64,000 nucleotides of DNA from Vesta saturnalis (lineage: Eukaryota > Arthropoda > Insecta > Coleoptera > Lampyridae): the NCBI GenBank assembly GCA_036346205.1, contig JARFJB010002087.1:7681501-7745500 (forward strand). Direction: 5' to 3'. Of this stretch, positions 22,410 through 34,457 are shown piece by piece. The notes under the pieces are model-generated. The model was given only the letters and a program-made list of their open reading frames with translations, had not been told where the DNA came from and searched no databases. Position 1 is the stretch's first letter, and the number at the start of each line of letters is the position of its first letter. The translations under genes were made by a program, and so were the position numbers.

Positions 22410-23425
22410 TGCCCCTAGTTGGTTTATTTGTTATTGTAAATTATTAACTTATGTTTAAAATAAATTTATTCTGAGCTTATGTTAATTTTTATACGTCACC
22501 TTAATGCACGACGAACGGCGTTCAAATTTGATACTGGCAAGAAACTCAGGTCAATGTAATCAAAATCAAATAACCGTGTAACGTCTTAAATAAATATCGT
22601 AATGTCTATGTATTATTATGAGTATTGCCAACTTTTAATTTGCTTCTGATTTTACCTGCAATGCTATCAGTGCATTGCAAAAAAAATTAAAATTGTCAAA
22701 AAAACGTACATAGTTGTTTGTCAAAACTGTTTAACTAAAAAAACAATGCAACGAATTTATATTTAAATAAGTAACTACTAGTTTGCGTGTACATTTAACG
22801 AACAACATATACGTTTACATAAAACAGCACATTATTAAAATACTTATCATTTGGGTAATTACATAATATATCTTCTTTATTTATCTTTTATATAAATGTA
22901 TAAGTTTAAATAAAAATAACGTTTATCGTCCTCAGTACTTGGTAATATCTTTAAGAATTACTTGAGATGTTAAAAGAAATCATATGGAACATGAAAATGA
23001 TGATTGACGGTCTTTTTGTCCGCCCTGCTGTTGGGGACCATTTTGTAACGGTTCTCACGTTGGAGATCGTTTTGTAACGGGAGTAAAAAAATTTATATTG
23101 TTTTCATGAAAATGTGAAATGATTCAATTTTAACTAAGTGGTTTTAATTTATAAAGGTAGCGTTCATTAACTAAACTTTACTTTTATTGTTATCACATTT
23201 CTGTTTGTGTAAATGAACTTTAATAGTTACTCAACAAATTCCTTTTTCCTCTTATTGGGACGCTCCAGCTAGCTCAATAACATAATAAATGATTATTGCT
23301 CAAACTTATCATATATTAAAATTATCCTCAATCTGATGTTATTAATTACTTGTATTTTTTAACTAATTGAACTTGCTTCCTTCAGTATTTACATATTCAG
23401 TGTTTGTATAAGCTTTTTAAGATTT
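22410..23425. other. Non-coding arm sequence; partly a dispersed repeat
   Basis: 22990-23425 matches 11926-12355 and, inverted, 27990-28190. 22460-22980 shows no feature beyond its mirror copy at 28195-28570. Confidence 0.5.
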
Positions 23426-24175
23426 GTAACAGTCAATCATAAAAATTAATCAAAAATTATGACATTTAATTAAGCCAAATTCTAGATGCATACTGTTTTA
23501 TTTACAGTATTATATAAAAATGATTCTAATCCTACGTTAGTATTTTTTAATAGTAACATGCAAAAGCAATCCTTTACAAACGTTGAGCGAAATATATTTT
23601 CACCCAGCATTTGTATTTAAACATAAATTTAAAAATAAATAAAACGCATAAAGTTTCGTTTATTTACAGTATACATAGATCTCACCTGCTATCACTTCGT
23701 TCGAGCTGGTGACGTAATTCTTACGCTTCTTGGACCGGTGAAGAGGCCTCGTTTAGGTTGATGACGTTATCTGTCGCCAAGCTGGAACCGCTCTCCTTTG
23801 TTTTCCCTACCTTTGCTTATACCTTTGTTATAGATGAATACGGTTCTAATTTTCTTCTCACAATTTAATGATTACTTGATATATTTACACTATCTAGTTT
23901 TTACTTAATTGTTCAGTTTTAATTAAAAACGGCGCGCGCAACAATCTGCAAGCGAGCTACCAACGGCTATGTTTTTAATTATCAATGTTTTTGGTTATTA
24001 TGCTTCATAAACTTGGAACACTTTCAATACACTCTTAAAAGTGTGATTGTAAATTATTGCACAATCTTTTTATTATCACCAACTTGATAACATTTACACT
24101 TTAATTCGTATTAGCTTTTCTTAGCATTAATAAGGGAAATATCACTTATATTCTCTTAACGCAATGCTAATTGAA
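23425..24175 (+). repeat. LTR-like repeat, 5' part
   Basis: Matches 58541-59310 in order (TGTAACAGTCAA start, AATAAAAC, GAGGCCTC, and a TTATCACCAACTTGA block). The matching 3' end lies at 25963-26030. The mirror copy is in the right arm at about 27140-27870. It could be a solo LTR or another non-autonomous element; no coding part was found. Confidence 0.55.
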
Positions 24176-24298
24176 TGTTCGTTATGATTTCAAAAATTTT
24201 ATTGCAGCATCACTTAAGCAATCGCTTTTCAACCTTTGGTTAGCTTTATCCAACTCTAATCGCCTACTTAATGCGACTGAGCAACAAATATATTATAC

Positions 24299-24299
<1 letters not shown>

Positions 24300-24352
<53 letters not shown>
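24300..24352. repeat. (TA)n microsatellite
   Basis: Pure TA run at the left edge of the MITE; continues on its other side at about 25045-25085. Counterpart in the right arm at 26968-27002. Confidence 0.95.
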
Positions 24353-24354
<2 letters not shown>

Positions 24355-25044
24355 GTGAATCTTATCTAATCCGCCAAAATTAAAGGAGTACTAGAACTCA
24401 TCATTCTAAGCAAAAAAGTTCATATGTATCCGGAAATGCTTTGTTTCCGAGATACAGGGTGTCAAAGTTGAAAAAATAAATCGCGTTTTATTCAATATCT
24501 TTCGACTGTTTCGAAATAATTTCATGAAATTTTTTATATGGTGGTTTTTTGGGATGACAAATTCAAATCTTTTCTGCTAAAAAAAGTGAAGTTGCTAGAG
24601 CAGACACATAAGTAAACAAGTAAGAATCCCCACTGTTAAACCTGTCAAAAGGGTTGCTCCTAGCGACTTCACTAAGATATACCTTTTTTTAGCAGAAAAG
24701 ATAGGAAGATCGATTTTTCTAGTCCAAAATGGTATACAGTGTAGCACAAAAGAATTGCGACGATTTAAAGGGGTCGAAATTGTTGCCGCTGGCGCCCCCT
24801 AGAAACCACAACTAAATGGACCACAAATTTAAATTTGTCATCCCAAAAAACCTCCACATACGAAATTTCATGAAATTATTTCGAAACAGTCGAAAGATAT
24901 TGAAGAAAACGCGATTTCTTTTTTCAACTTTGACACCCTGTATCTCGAAACGAAGCATTTCCAGACCCATGTACATATGAACTTTTTGCTTAGAATGATG
25001 AGTTCTAGCATCCTTTAATTATGGCGGATTCATAAGATTCACTG
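24353..25044. mobile_element. MITE with TIRs of about 200 bp, inserted in (TA)n
   Basis: About 690 bp, non-coding. The ends GTGAATCTTATCTAATCCGCC and its inverse pair, and the inner TIR CAGGGTGTCAAAGTTGA pairs with 24935-24950. TIR and inner sequence resemble the left end of the DDE element at 50437-52412, so it is probably a deletion derivative of that family. It is absent from the right palindrome arm. Confidence 0.85.
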
Positions 25045-25889
25045 TATATATATATATATATATATATGATATATATATATATATTTTATTTGTTACAAAT
25101 CGCATTGTTGATGTAAATGAAACGTAATCAAACTTAACCGCAACTTTGAGCCAAACAAATTAGTTATCTAAAATTGAATTCTCGGTTTCACTAACGTGAC
25201 AAAAGCAAATAGTAAAACTTAATTATTACGCTGAGTATGCTTCTCTTCATAGTAAACACAAGTCGTAATGTTGATTGACACAATTATGGAATGCGTTGTA
25301 CATCCTTTAAATAATTTAAATCGTTTAATTAATATATGGAAATGCAGTCAAGACAAATCCATTATTGAACGTATACAACTGAGCTTTTGAGATGACGTTT
25401 AAAATTCTGGCGTTATTAATTTAAGAAGCACAATAGTCTTTATTTGGTGTTTTCCTAGACCTTGAAGTAGATGCTTTACCATTGATATGTTGACAGCACT
25501 ATATAATAATATGTAGTTAAATTTAAATCATATTGATCACATCACTTACAACATTATTACAAATCATACTATTTCGATTTACTAGTCTTTAGTGATGTTG
25601 ATTCATATTTTAAGATCATCAATAACTATTCTATTTTGATCTATGACATTTCAAGCCTTCCTCCTTTAGAGAATGTTCTGATTTACCATCCTCAAGGCAG
25701 TTTAATAATATGTAATTTATTAAAGATCCAGCTATTCTTTAATAAAATTAGATTCTACAGCTGGTTTTATGCGTTTATCAAACTGCAATATTAATAACAT
25801 GTTTATATTTGCGTTTTCATTGTTATGGAGGCATTAGGAATTCAAATTTCGCGCTGTTTAATGACATTAGATGGTTATTGGTTATTTGC

Positions 25890-25962
25890 GTATAGACATA
25901 ATTAGTATTAAGATGAAAAGCTTGAGCTTGTTTCGACGAGTATTTACATATTAAATTGAAAA
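25890..25962. other. Palindrome spacer, 73 bp
   Basis: The non-palindromic centre between the two arms. Its 25912-25958 part recurs in the same orientation at about 32189-32235 (GATGAAAAGCTTGAGCTTG...). Confidence 0.85.
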
Positions 25963-26962
25963 GCAAATAACCAATAACCATTTAATGTCATTAACCAGCG
26001 CGAAATTTGAATTCCTAATGCCTCCATAATAATGAAAACGCAAATATAAACATGCTATTAATATTTCAGTTTGATAAACGCATAAAACCAGCTGTAGAAT
26101 CTAATTTTATTAAGGAATAGCTGGATCTTTAATAAATTACATATTATTAAACTGCCTTGAGGATGACAAATCAGAACACTCCCTAAAGGAGGAAGGCTAA
26201 CAGTGAAAAATGTCATAATCAAAGAATAAGCTTAACAAAATTTAATCAAATTATGATGTAAGTTTGAAGTTGTGAAAGAAATTGATAAAACCCTTCACAA
26301 ATAGAAAATTAACATACCAACTAAAAACCTAGTCAAATCTAAAGAAGAAATAGAAATAGTTATTTGTTAATAATGGTAATTGTTATAGTACAGTGAAGGC
26401 AATGTAGTACGTTCAATATGATTTTAAATTTTAACTACATATGTTATATTATTATAGTGCTATGGTAACTTAACATATCTAATTGATAAAGCATTTACTT
26501 CAAGGTCTAGGAAAAAAACACACCAAGAGCTAAAATTAAGATGCACTAATGTGCCCTTCTTAAATTATAAAACGCCAAAACTTATTTAAACGGATACATC
26601 TCAAAAGCTCCACGTTGTCTTGTTTGCATTTCCATATTATTAAATTGAACGATTTAAATTATTTAAAGGATGGTACACCTACCGCAGATTTCCCACATAA
26701 GTTGTGTCAATTTCAACATTACGACACTTGTTTTAGATGTGTATAGCCTTCACTACGAAGAGAATGGCATACCTGCTCCAGCGTAATAATTAAGTTTTAC
26801 GAACTTTCGCTTTCTGTCACGTTAGTGAAACCGGAGACATTTCAAATTGTTAGGATATCATAATTTGTTTGGCTAACCAATAGCGTTGCGGCATTTTTAA
26901 GTTTGATTACGTTTCATTTACATCAACAATAAAAGCACTAGTGTAGCATCAATAAAAATTAC

Positions 26963-27006
<44 letters not shown>

Positions 27007-28623
27007 ATATATATAATACATTTGTGGGTCAGTCGCATTAAGAAGGCGATTAGAGTTGCTTAAGTTATGCTGCAATAAAATTTTTGAAATCATAGCGAAC
27101 ATTCAATTAGCATTGCGTTAAGAGAATATAAGCGATATTTTCCCTTATTAATGCTAAGAAAAGCTGAAACGAATTAAAGTGTAAATGTTATCAAATTGGT
27201 GATAATAAAAAGATTCTGCAATAATTTACAATCACGTTTTAAGTGTGTATTGAAAGTGTTCCAAGTTTATGAAGCATAATAACCAAAAACATTGATAATT
27301 AAAAACATAGCCGTTCGTAGCTCGCTTGCAGATTGTTGCGCGCGCCGTTTTTAATTAAAACTGAACAGTTAAGTAAAAACTGGATAGTGTAAATATATCA
27401 AGTAATCATTAAATTGTGAGAAGAAAATTAGAACCGTATTCATATATAACAAAGGTATAAGTAAAGGTAGGGAAAACAAAGGAGAGCGGTTCCAGCTTGG
27501 CGACAGAGAACGTCATCAACCTAAACGAGGCCTCTTCACCGGTCCAAGAAACGTAAGAATTACGTCACCAGCTCGAACGAAGTGATAACAGGTGAGATCT
27601 ATGTATACTGTAAATAAACGAAACTTTATGCGTTTTATTTATTTTTAAATGTATGTTTAAATACAAATGCTGGGTGAAAATATATTTCGCTCAACGTTTG
27701 TAAAGGATTGCTTTTGCATGTTACTATTAAAAAATACTAACGTAGGATTAGAATCATTTTTATATAATACTGTAAATAAAACAGTATGCATCTAGAATTT
27801 GGCTTAATTAAATGTCATAATTTTTGAATCATTTTTATGATTGACTGTTACAAATCTTAAAAAGCTTATACAAACACTGAATATGTAAATACTGAAGGAA
27901 GCAAATTCAATTAGTTAAAAAATACAAGTAATTAATAACATCAGATTGAGGATAATTTTAATATATGATAAGTTTGAGCAATAATTATTTATTATGTTCT
28001 TGAGCTAGGTGGAGCGTCCCAATAAGAGGAAAAAGAAATTTGTTGAGTAACTATTAAAGTTCATTTACACAAACAGAAATGTGATAACAATAAAAGTAAA
28101 GTTTAGTTAATGAACGCTACCTTTATAAATTAAAACCACTTAGTTAAAATTGAATCATTTCACATTTTCATGAAAACAATATAAATTTTTAATAATGTGT
28201 TGTTTTATGTAAACGTATATGTTGTTCGTTAAATGTACACCCAAACTAGTAGCTACCTATTTAAATATAAATTCGTTGCATTGTTTTTTAGTTAAACAGT
28301 TTTGACAAACAATTATGTACGTTTTTTTTTGACAATTTTCATTTTTTTTTGCAATGCACTGATAGCATTACAGGTAAAATAAGAAGCAAATTAAAAGTTG
28401 TCAATACTCATAATAATACATAGACATTACGATATTTATTTAAGACGTTACACGGTTATTTGATTTTGGTTACATTGACCTGAGCTTCTTGCCAGTATCA
28501 AATTTGAACGCCGTTCGTCGTGCTTTAAGGTGACGTATAAAAATTAACATAAGCTCAGAATAAATTTATTTTAAACATAAGTTAATAATTTACACTAACA
28601 AATAAACCAATTAGGGGCATAAT

Positions 28624-28865
28624 CTATTTTTTCCCCGCAACTGCTGCAAGTCCAGCGTAGCCTTGAACTACAGGTAAAGCCTTTTCTGCAGCTCTAAATA
28701 CATTTTTTCCAACTTTTTCCTGCAAAAAAATTATTTAACTTTTATTATTAATTGTCTTAATGTAGTACTTACTAATTTCTTCCACCCTTTCCATCGACCT
28801 TCAGCATTGTTTACGAATGCAGATAAAACAAGTAACGAAAAAACAAAAATAACAGAAATTCTCAT
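28624..28865 (-). CDS. Cecropin-type antimicrobial peptide precursor (copy D)
   Basis: Exon 1 is 28865-28773 and exon 2 is 28719-28624, with a 53 bp intron (GTAAGT...GCAG). The 62-residue precursor begins MRISVIFVFSLLVL; predicted mature start RWKGWKKL, then EKVGKNVFRAAEKALPVV, ending AVAGKK. Exon 2 is identical by eye to copy C. As for the other copies, family knowledge predicts a secreted linear amphipathic helix-hinge-helix antibacterial peptide. It lies in the right palindrome arm, 180 degrees from copy C, so the two genes are transcribed towards the palindrome centre. Confidence 0.92.
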
Positions 28866-28926
28866 TTTGAAGATGTATTTAGTTGGATTACCAGAATTCT
28901 AATACACCTTTCCATAGCGTTCTTGA

Positions 28927-29065
28927 TATTTATAGGATGAGCATTAGAAAATGTAGTTGGGGGACTTACTACAAATTACTTTACCGGAAAGTTATCTTAG
29001 GTCAAATGCCAATGTCTAAACAGTGTTTATCAACATTTTACTGCTAAACCGATAAGGAAATTACC
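28927..29065 (-). promoter_or_regulatory. Promoter of cecropin copy D
   Basis: TATAAATA (28934-28927), AGATAA upstream, and GATAAG (29051-29056) adjoining the κB-like GGAAATTACC (29056-29065, plus-strand reading). Mirrors copy C. Confidence 0.65.
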
Positions 29066-29490
29066 AACACTTTAAGATTAAAAACTTGTTAATCTCGTTC
29101 TCACGATTGCGATAATGGAATTGGTTCATTACAATGAAATTGAATAACATTGTTTCCCAAATTGGCCGAATATTTTTAAGCACGTCGAGTGAATTTTAGA
29201 ACACTTATTTTATCTATTTCAAAATTGTATGAATTCTTAGCAACTCTTTGTTTAGCAAATAATTTAGAAATTATAATTGCAATAGGTATAGCGTTACTAT
29301 AATTTCAAGTATTAGCTGGAATTAGATTTGCAAGTTCTTCAATGATGCATTGTCAACATTTGATAAAGGAAATTTAAACTAATTCACAAAACGTTCGCCA
29401 TTAAAACATTTGATTTATTTTTGAAAGATTACTACGGTTAAGTTTCCATTAAGGTTAACGAGAACATTATAAAACAGGTAAAAAATTATA

Positions 29491-30654
29491 TACCGGGTGT
29501 AAAATTAGTGCGTAATTCTTATGTTACTCTGTAACAATTTTAGATACAGAAAATCTTTAAATAGAAAAGTTGTGTATTAGCGTCTTCTCCGTAACCTAAA
29601 AATATCTATAATTCTTACAGGGTGTCGTATTTTCGGATACCAGTATCCAAATGTTTTAAATGGAACACCCTATTATCTGTCATATTAATCCGCAGTACAT
29701 TAGAATCTGTGTGTTGTGCTGGATAAAGTTCACTGTTTTGTGCATCAGAATGAATTTTTCTAGGGAAGAGTGTGTTGATATGGTCTATGTATTAGTAAAA
29801 TGTAGATGAAAGTGTCTTCTTGCATCCCGAAGCTATGCTGTATCCTGACAGAAGACACCCACATGAAGTTAGCTTCGATAGACTCAAAGGAAGGTTTGAA
29901 ACAAGAGGAAGCGTTAATTGTACAAAACGTATGCGTGCAAGACATGTAAACAATGAGGAAAACGCATTAATGGTGGTTGAAAATCCTCACGTCAGTCGAA
30001 AAGTTTCTTAATACACCGTATTTTAAAAAGTAATAAATTGCATCTCTACCATATTGAAATACACCAGAAACTTGTCCCGCAAAATTTAGAAAGCCGGAGG
30101 CAATTTTGTGAGGGGATTAATAACGCTCGACGCTGAATGTTCGAAATTTTTTAAATATTACACTCCCTGGTGGCTGGATTGGACGAGGTGGTCCACAGAA
30201 CTGGTCTGATGTTCAACTTACATTTATGGAACGAATTCAACTGTCCCTGCCACAAAATGGCGGCGTGATTAAGCACTTATTGTGAATTGCTCTGGTATTT
30301 CCTCTATTAATTTCATTATGTAGGTGTTAAAATTTTGTAATAAAAATAAGTCGTTGCTTTGTGTTGATGATTTGATCAATTTATTTATTTAATGGTAATC
30401 TTGCAATATGCAGAAATGGCGCTTTCGGAATATTTAACATAGTTTTCTAAAATTACAATTCGCATAACACGGTCCTGTTATTCTTAAAAATCTGCAATAA
30501 TTTAAAAAATGTCAACTTTAGAGGAATCCCAATATAAAATCGAGAGAGAATTTATGTCTCTATCTGAATCACATACAAAATACAAGGTGTTCCATTTAAA
30601 AAAATTGAGTTATAGCCAATCGAAACATTAAGTTCTTGCACCGTAGCAAACACC
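29491..30654 (+). mobile_element. Truncated DDE_3 transposon (mirror of 19883-21539)
   Basis: TIR start TACCGGGTGTAAAATTAG at 29491. The transposase N-terminus is read at 29752-30011 in shifting frames (EECVDMVYV, HPHEVSFDRLKGRFETRG), with a C-terminal relic to about 30270. Cut at the outer palindrome boundary, so its second TIR is missing. Confidence 0.8.
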
Positions 30655-31760
30655 CTGTTCCGGGTGGCCAACTAAGAACGGCCGTCGGCCATATCTCATG
30701 AATGGATTATAGCACAGGTTCGGGAAAAAATTTTCTATAACAAAAGTGGCCTCGAGAAACGCCTGGAAATTATTTTCAGAATTGTAGGTCCACCGCTAGA
30801 CGGCGTATTTGACAGTTAAAATTTTAGAAAGCAAAATTTGTGAAAATTTACTCAATTAAGGGGCATATTAAATATTATAATCAGATTCCTCGACAAATTC
30901 TGCATATTTTTTATTTGACAAGTTTTAGTCTCTCTTCAAATAAGGGGTGGGGGAGAGTGGGAACCTTGTTACGAAAAAACGCCTTTAATTCAGGTTCTGC
31001 TTGACCGATTTTAATAAACTTGATGTTGTTTGAAAGAGCTTTTGTTCAACAATAGAAAATTTGTAAATTTGAAGCAATCTGATTAATAACATAAATGCTA
31101 GAGGACGCTGTTTAATATTTTTTTAATATTGTGTTTTCTCTTTACAATTTTAAATGGAAGCATAAAAATTTAAGCAGGTCTTTAAAAAGTTGACTAAATT
31201 AGTAATAAAACAGTGAAAACTGCAAGTCGATATCTTTTTTCTATTCTGAGATATCATAAGAAACAGGTAAATGGCGGGAATTGTTCTTCCAACGTCTAGT
31301 AGGCTAGTTCGCGTTAACGGAAATTATTAAATTTAGCCTGGATGAAAAGTTCTTACATTTCTCTGCAGTAATTTAAACTGTTATCATACTAATGTTATGG
31401 CTGCCGCTAGATTACCTAAGTGTAATGCTGTCGCTACTAACAATGAGAACAAATTATAAAACAATAATGTGATAAATCTAACATTTTTTTAATTATATAA
31501 GAATGATATATTTGTTTTGAAGCGATGTGTTAGTAAATCAAAAGCATAAAATATCAATAAAAACCGATATTTGCCCAGCAACAACAAATACAGTTTAAAA
31601 TATGAATTACGACTTACTGATGACAACAAAATTAGTAAAGAGGGCCATGTGAGATATAAAATAAATTTCCTGTTGAAAACAAGCAATCTATGATTTTCAC
31701 GCACATGTCAAAAATTATTCATCGTGTTGCATTTAATAGACTTTCTTTATCTTTTCGTAC
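30655..31760. other. Non-coding interval, nothing recognised
   Basis: It starts with a GC-richer stretch (CGGGTGGCCAACTAAGAACG) that may be another element terminus. No coding frame supported. Confidence 0.4.
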
Positions 31761-31764
31761 CAAA

Positions 31765-32097
31765 ATGATTCTTACAAATGAAGAAGCATTTGATATGTTG
31801 ACAGTTTATTTTGAATGTATGAGAAATGCAACCGTTGCTGCTAGAGTGTATGCACTGCAGTACCCAAACAGACGGCATCACAGCAGAAGAGTTTTTCTCC
31901 GACTCGCACACCGTGTGCGTACTACTGGAAATGTGAATCGTCCTGTGTACCGAAGACAACCCAGAGGTAGAACAGAGGAAAATGTTATTGATGTTTTAGC
32001 TTAGGTAAATGTTAACCTTCATTCAAGCACCAGAGCTATAGCTAGAGACTTGGGTATATGTCGAACCTCCGTCCAAAATATTTTAAGAGAACACAGG
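31765..32097 (+). pseudogene. DUF4817-type transposase N-terminal fragment
   Basis: The reading MILTNEEAFDMLTVYFECMR is followed by ALQYPNRRHHSRRVFLRLAH, the HTH start typical of these insect transposases. After a stop at 32002 the frame continues VNLHSSTRAIARDLGICRTS and ends at GTGACT, possibly a splice donor. No DDE part follows. Confidence 0.7.
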
Positions 32098-32318
32098 TGA
32101 CTACTTATTAATTAATGCATGTTTTATTCGATATTATAATGATACAAATGTTTTAATTTTTTTCGTTTGTCGTTATATGTTTCTTATGATGAAAAGCTTG
32201 AGCTTGTTTCGACGAGTATTTACATATTAAATTGGAAAGCTTTTAAATGAGCTCGGCAATTTGCGGGTCATGACTGTTTTGTAAAAGGGAGCAAGTATAG
32301 ACGCTGCATAATATTTGT

Positions 32319-32321
<3 letters not shown>

Positions 32322-32374
<53 letters not shown>
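32322..32374. repeat. (TA)n microsatellite
   Basis: Pure TA run between two opposed transposase fragments. Confidence 0.95.
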
Positions 32375-32375
<1 letters not shown>

Positions 32376-32509
32376 CGGTGCATTCACATTTAATATAAGC
32401 TAGTACATTTATTTCACTCTCTTCATTCATAATAAAAATTTCATTACCACCTTCATTACGTCCATATTTCAAATAATATAAATACGGAAAATAGGTAAAA
32501 TGCAGCGAG

Positions 32510-32631
32510 TAGAGATCTGGACACCTTTCAGCGTATAATCTTGCTGCAGCTCTGAAATTTCTCTGACATTCGCCATAAATGATCAACATATTAATTTGTG
32601 CTTCCCGAGTATAAAATGGCATTTTAAACAA
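32510..32631 (-). pseudogene. DUF4817-type transposase N-terminal fragment
   Basis: MPFYTREAQINMLIIYGECQ then AARLYAERCPD, the N-terminus of the same transposase type, in opposite orientation to the 31765 fragment. Downstream sequence is unrelated. Confidence 0.65.
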
Positions 32632-32639
32632 ACAATTTT

Positions 32640-33469
32640 TACTTATATCTAGGTAGTCAATGATTTTTTAACAATTAAAAACTTTTAACAATGCGATTAT
32701 GTCGCAACCATAACGTTTTGGAAATGAAACCATCTAACAATTATTATTTCCATTCAATTACTCGTATGTTTTTCCAAGCCTACTTAGGTAAATGCCTAGC
32801 TCATTTTATGTCAACTAAATGCTGTTTTTTTTTATTGTGACAGTTTCGAATCCAACAGTAACTGAAAGTTTTAATAAATCCAAATAATTGGTTTGTCATG
32901 CCCTACGTTATTAACACTGCCAAGAGTTTGCATTCAATTGTTTTTGCAGAGCATACTGAGTAAAAGTAAACTGAATTTTATTCTAAATAAGGACATTCTT
33001 GAAACAACAGTATTTCATTTATTACTATTATTTTATAACACATGATTTTCGTACCACGTAGAATCACAAATACTAATTATTTAAGCAGAATTTTATAAAT
33101 TCCAATTAATAGATTAAAAATAAATAATATTCTTGTACTATTCATTGAATTATTTTGTAAAATAACGAGTACTTACTTCAAAATGGCGGAACATTGAAAT
33201 CAACAAGAACTCCACCTGAACCGCCATTTTGAAAACGAAAGACGACCTGTGATAAATCGAATTGGAGTATAGAGAGGTATCGTTCTATGAAAAAAATTGG
33301 TAGGTTCCTATTTAAAATAAGAAAAATAAGGCAACTTCCGGTAAAACCGGCAGAGATATCCAGCTGTTTTTAAGTCAAAAAATGTATTTTTATCCACTAA
33401 ATCTTCATCCCAAGTTTCTATCTTTTGTTTTAACAAAGTTAAGGTATGTACAATGATTTCGTTGACACC

Positions 33470-33543
<74 letters not shown>

Positions 33544-34150
33544 CCAAATTGCACGGCAATCTCTCTGGAACTGATTCTATAGCTAAAAATAAGAAAAAAG
33601 TTCATAATAAACATAGCTCCGGAATTGCTTCGTTAGAGAATTACGGGTAGCGATAGATTTCGCATGATTCTTTGGCGAGGCTGGATATTATGTCATACTG
33701 AACTTCCGGGAAGGAAAATTAGGGGGCACATTTAGTGGTTTCTTAAGTTTTTAACCTGAGAAACTTAAAAAATGGGTCCTAGAACTGTATTATAATAAAT
33801 AAATAATAAAGTTAATGAACGTAGTTATTTTCTGTATTGACGAGATATCTTTTGTACATATAGAAGTTTACAATGTGATTATAATGAGAAAGACTCGCAC
33901 AAAGAGTTTGCATTTCATTTTTCCGACTACTTTCTCTGTCGGCCATATGAAAATCCGTCTGCCGTAATTTATTATTTTTTTATTAATATTAATAAAATTT
34001 AAATAAAAATTATTTCCAAAACGAAACTTTTTTGAAAGGTTGGCAATCTGATCGACAATTAAGTTTGTTGTCTAATACAATTTAAATGATTCATTAAATG
34101 ACTCAGTCTATTGCTGCTGTTCACTTTTGATCAGTGTTTGTTCTGTTATT
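32640..34150. other. Non-coding interval with a (TA)n run
   Basis: Contains a pure (TA)n tract at about 33471-33540 and a short inverted pair AATGGCGG/CCGCCATT at 33183 and 33224. YIYIYI open frames are artefacts of the TA run. No gene recognised. Confidence 0.5.
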
Positions 34151-34457
34151 GTTCAATCAGTCATTCACAATGGGCGATACCACACATTTGTTTTCATTTG
34201 GAGAATTGACGGACATGTTGATTTACGGTAAAGTAACTAAAATGGATTAGCTGCTGTGTGCGAATACCGGGAAAAAGTTCCAGGGCGTAGAGTACCGGAT
34301 CGTAAAACGTTTGAGGCTTTGGAGAGGCGAGTTCGAGAAACACGTATGCTTATGCCACAACGATTCAGTGCTAGCCGTGAACGTATTTTGAGAAATGCCA
34401 ACGTTGAAGAACAAATATTGAATTCGGTAGAAGTATCTCCCACCTCAAGTACTACCG

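Larger units (their letters stand above)
20281..25889. repeat. Left arm of a 10 kb palindrome
   Basis: Inverse complement of 25963-30654. Outer end GGTGTTTGCTACGG at 20281; inner end GGTTATTTGC at 25889. It carries cecropin copy C. It is longer than the right arm chiefly because of a MITE (24353-25044) and an extra stretch near 22980-23090. Confidence 0.93.
25963..30654. repeat. Right arm of the palindrome
   Basis: Inverse complement of the left arm; carries cecropin copy D and a truncated copy of the 19883-21539 transposon. The outer end lies at CAAACACC (30654), inside that transposon sequence. Confidence 0.93.

Noticed and set aside
24171..24383. Open frames with Tyr-Ile repeats at (TA)n tracts (also 32227-32631, 33308-33650, 41372-41662)
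   Set aside because: The Tyr-Ile run is the translation of TATATA microsatellites; only the flanking DUF4817 fragment near 32510-32631 is real.
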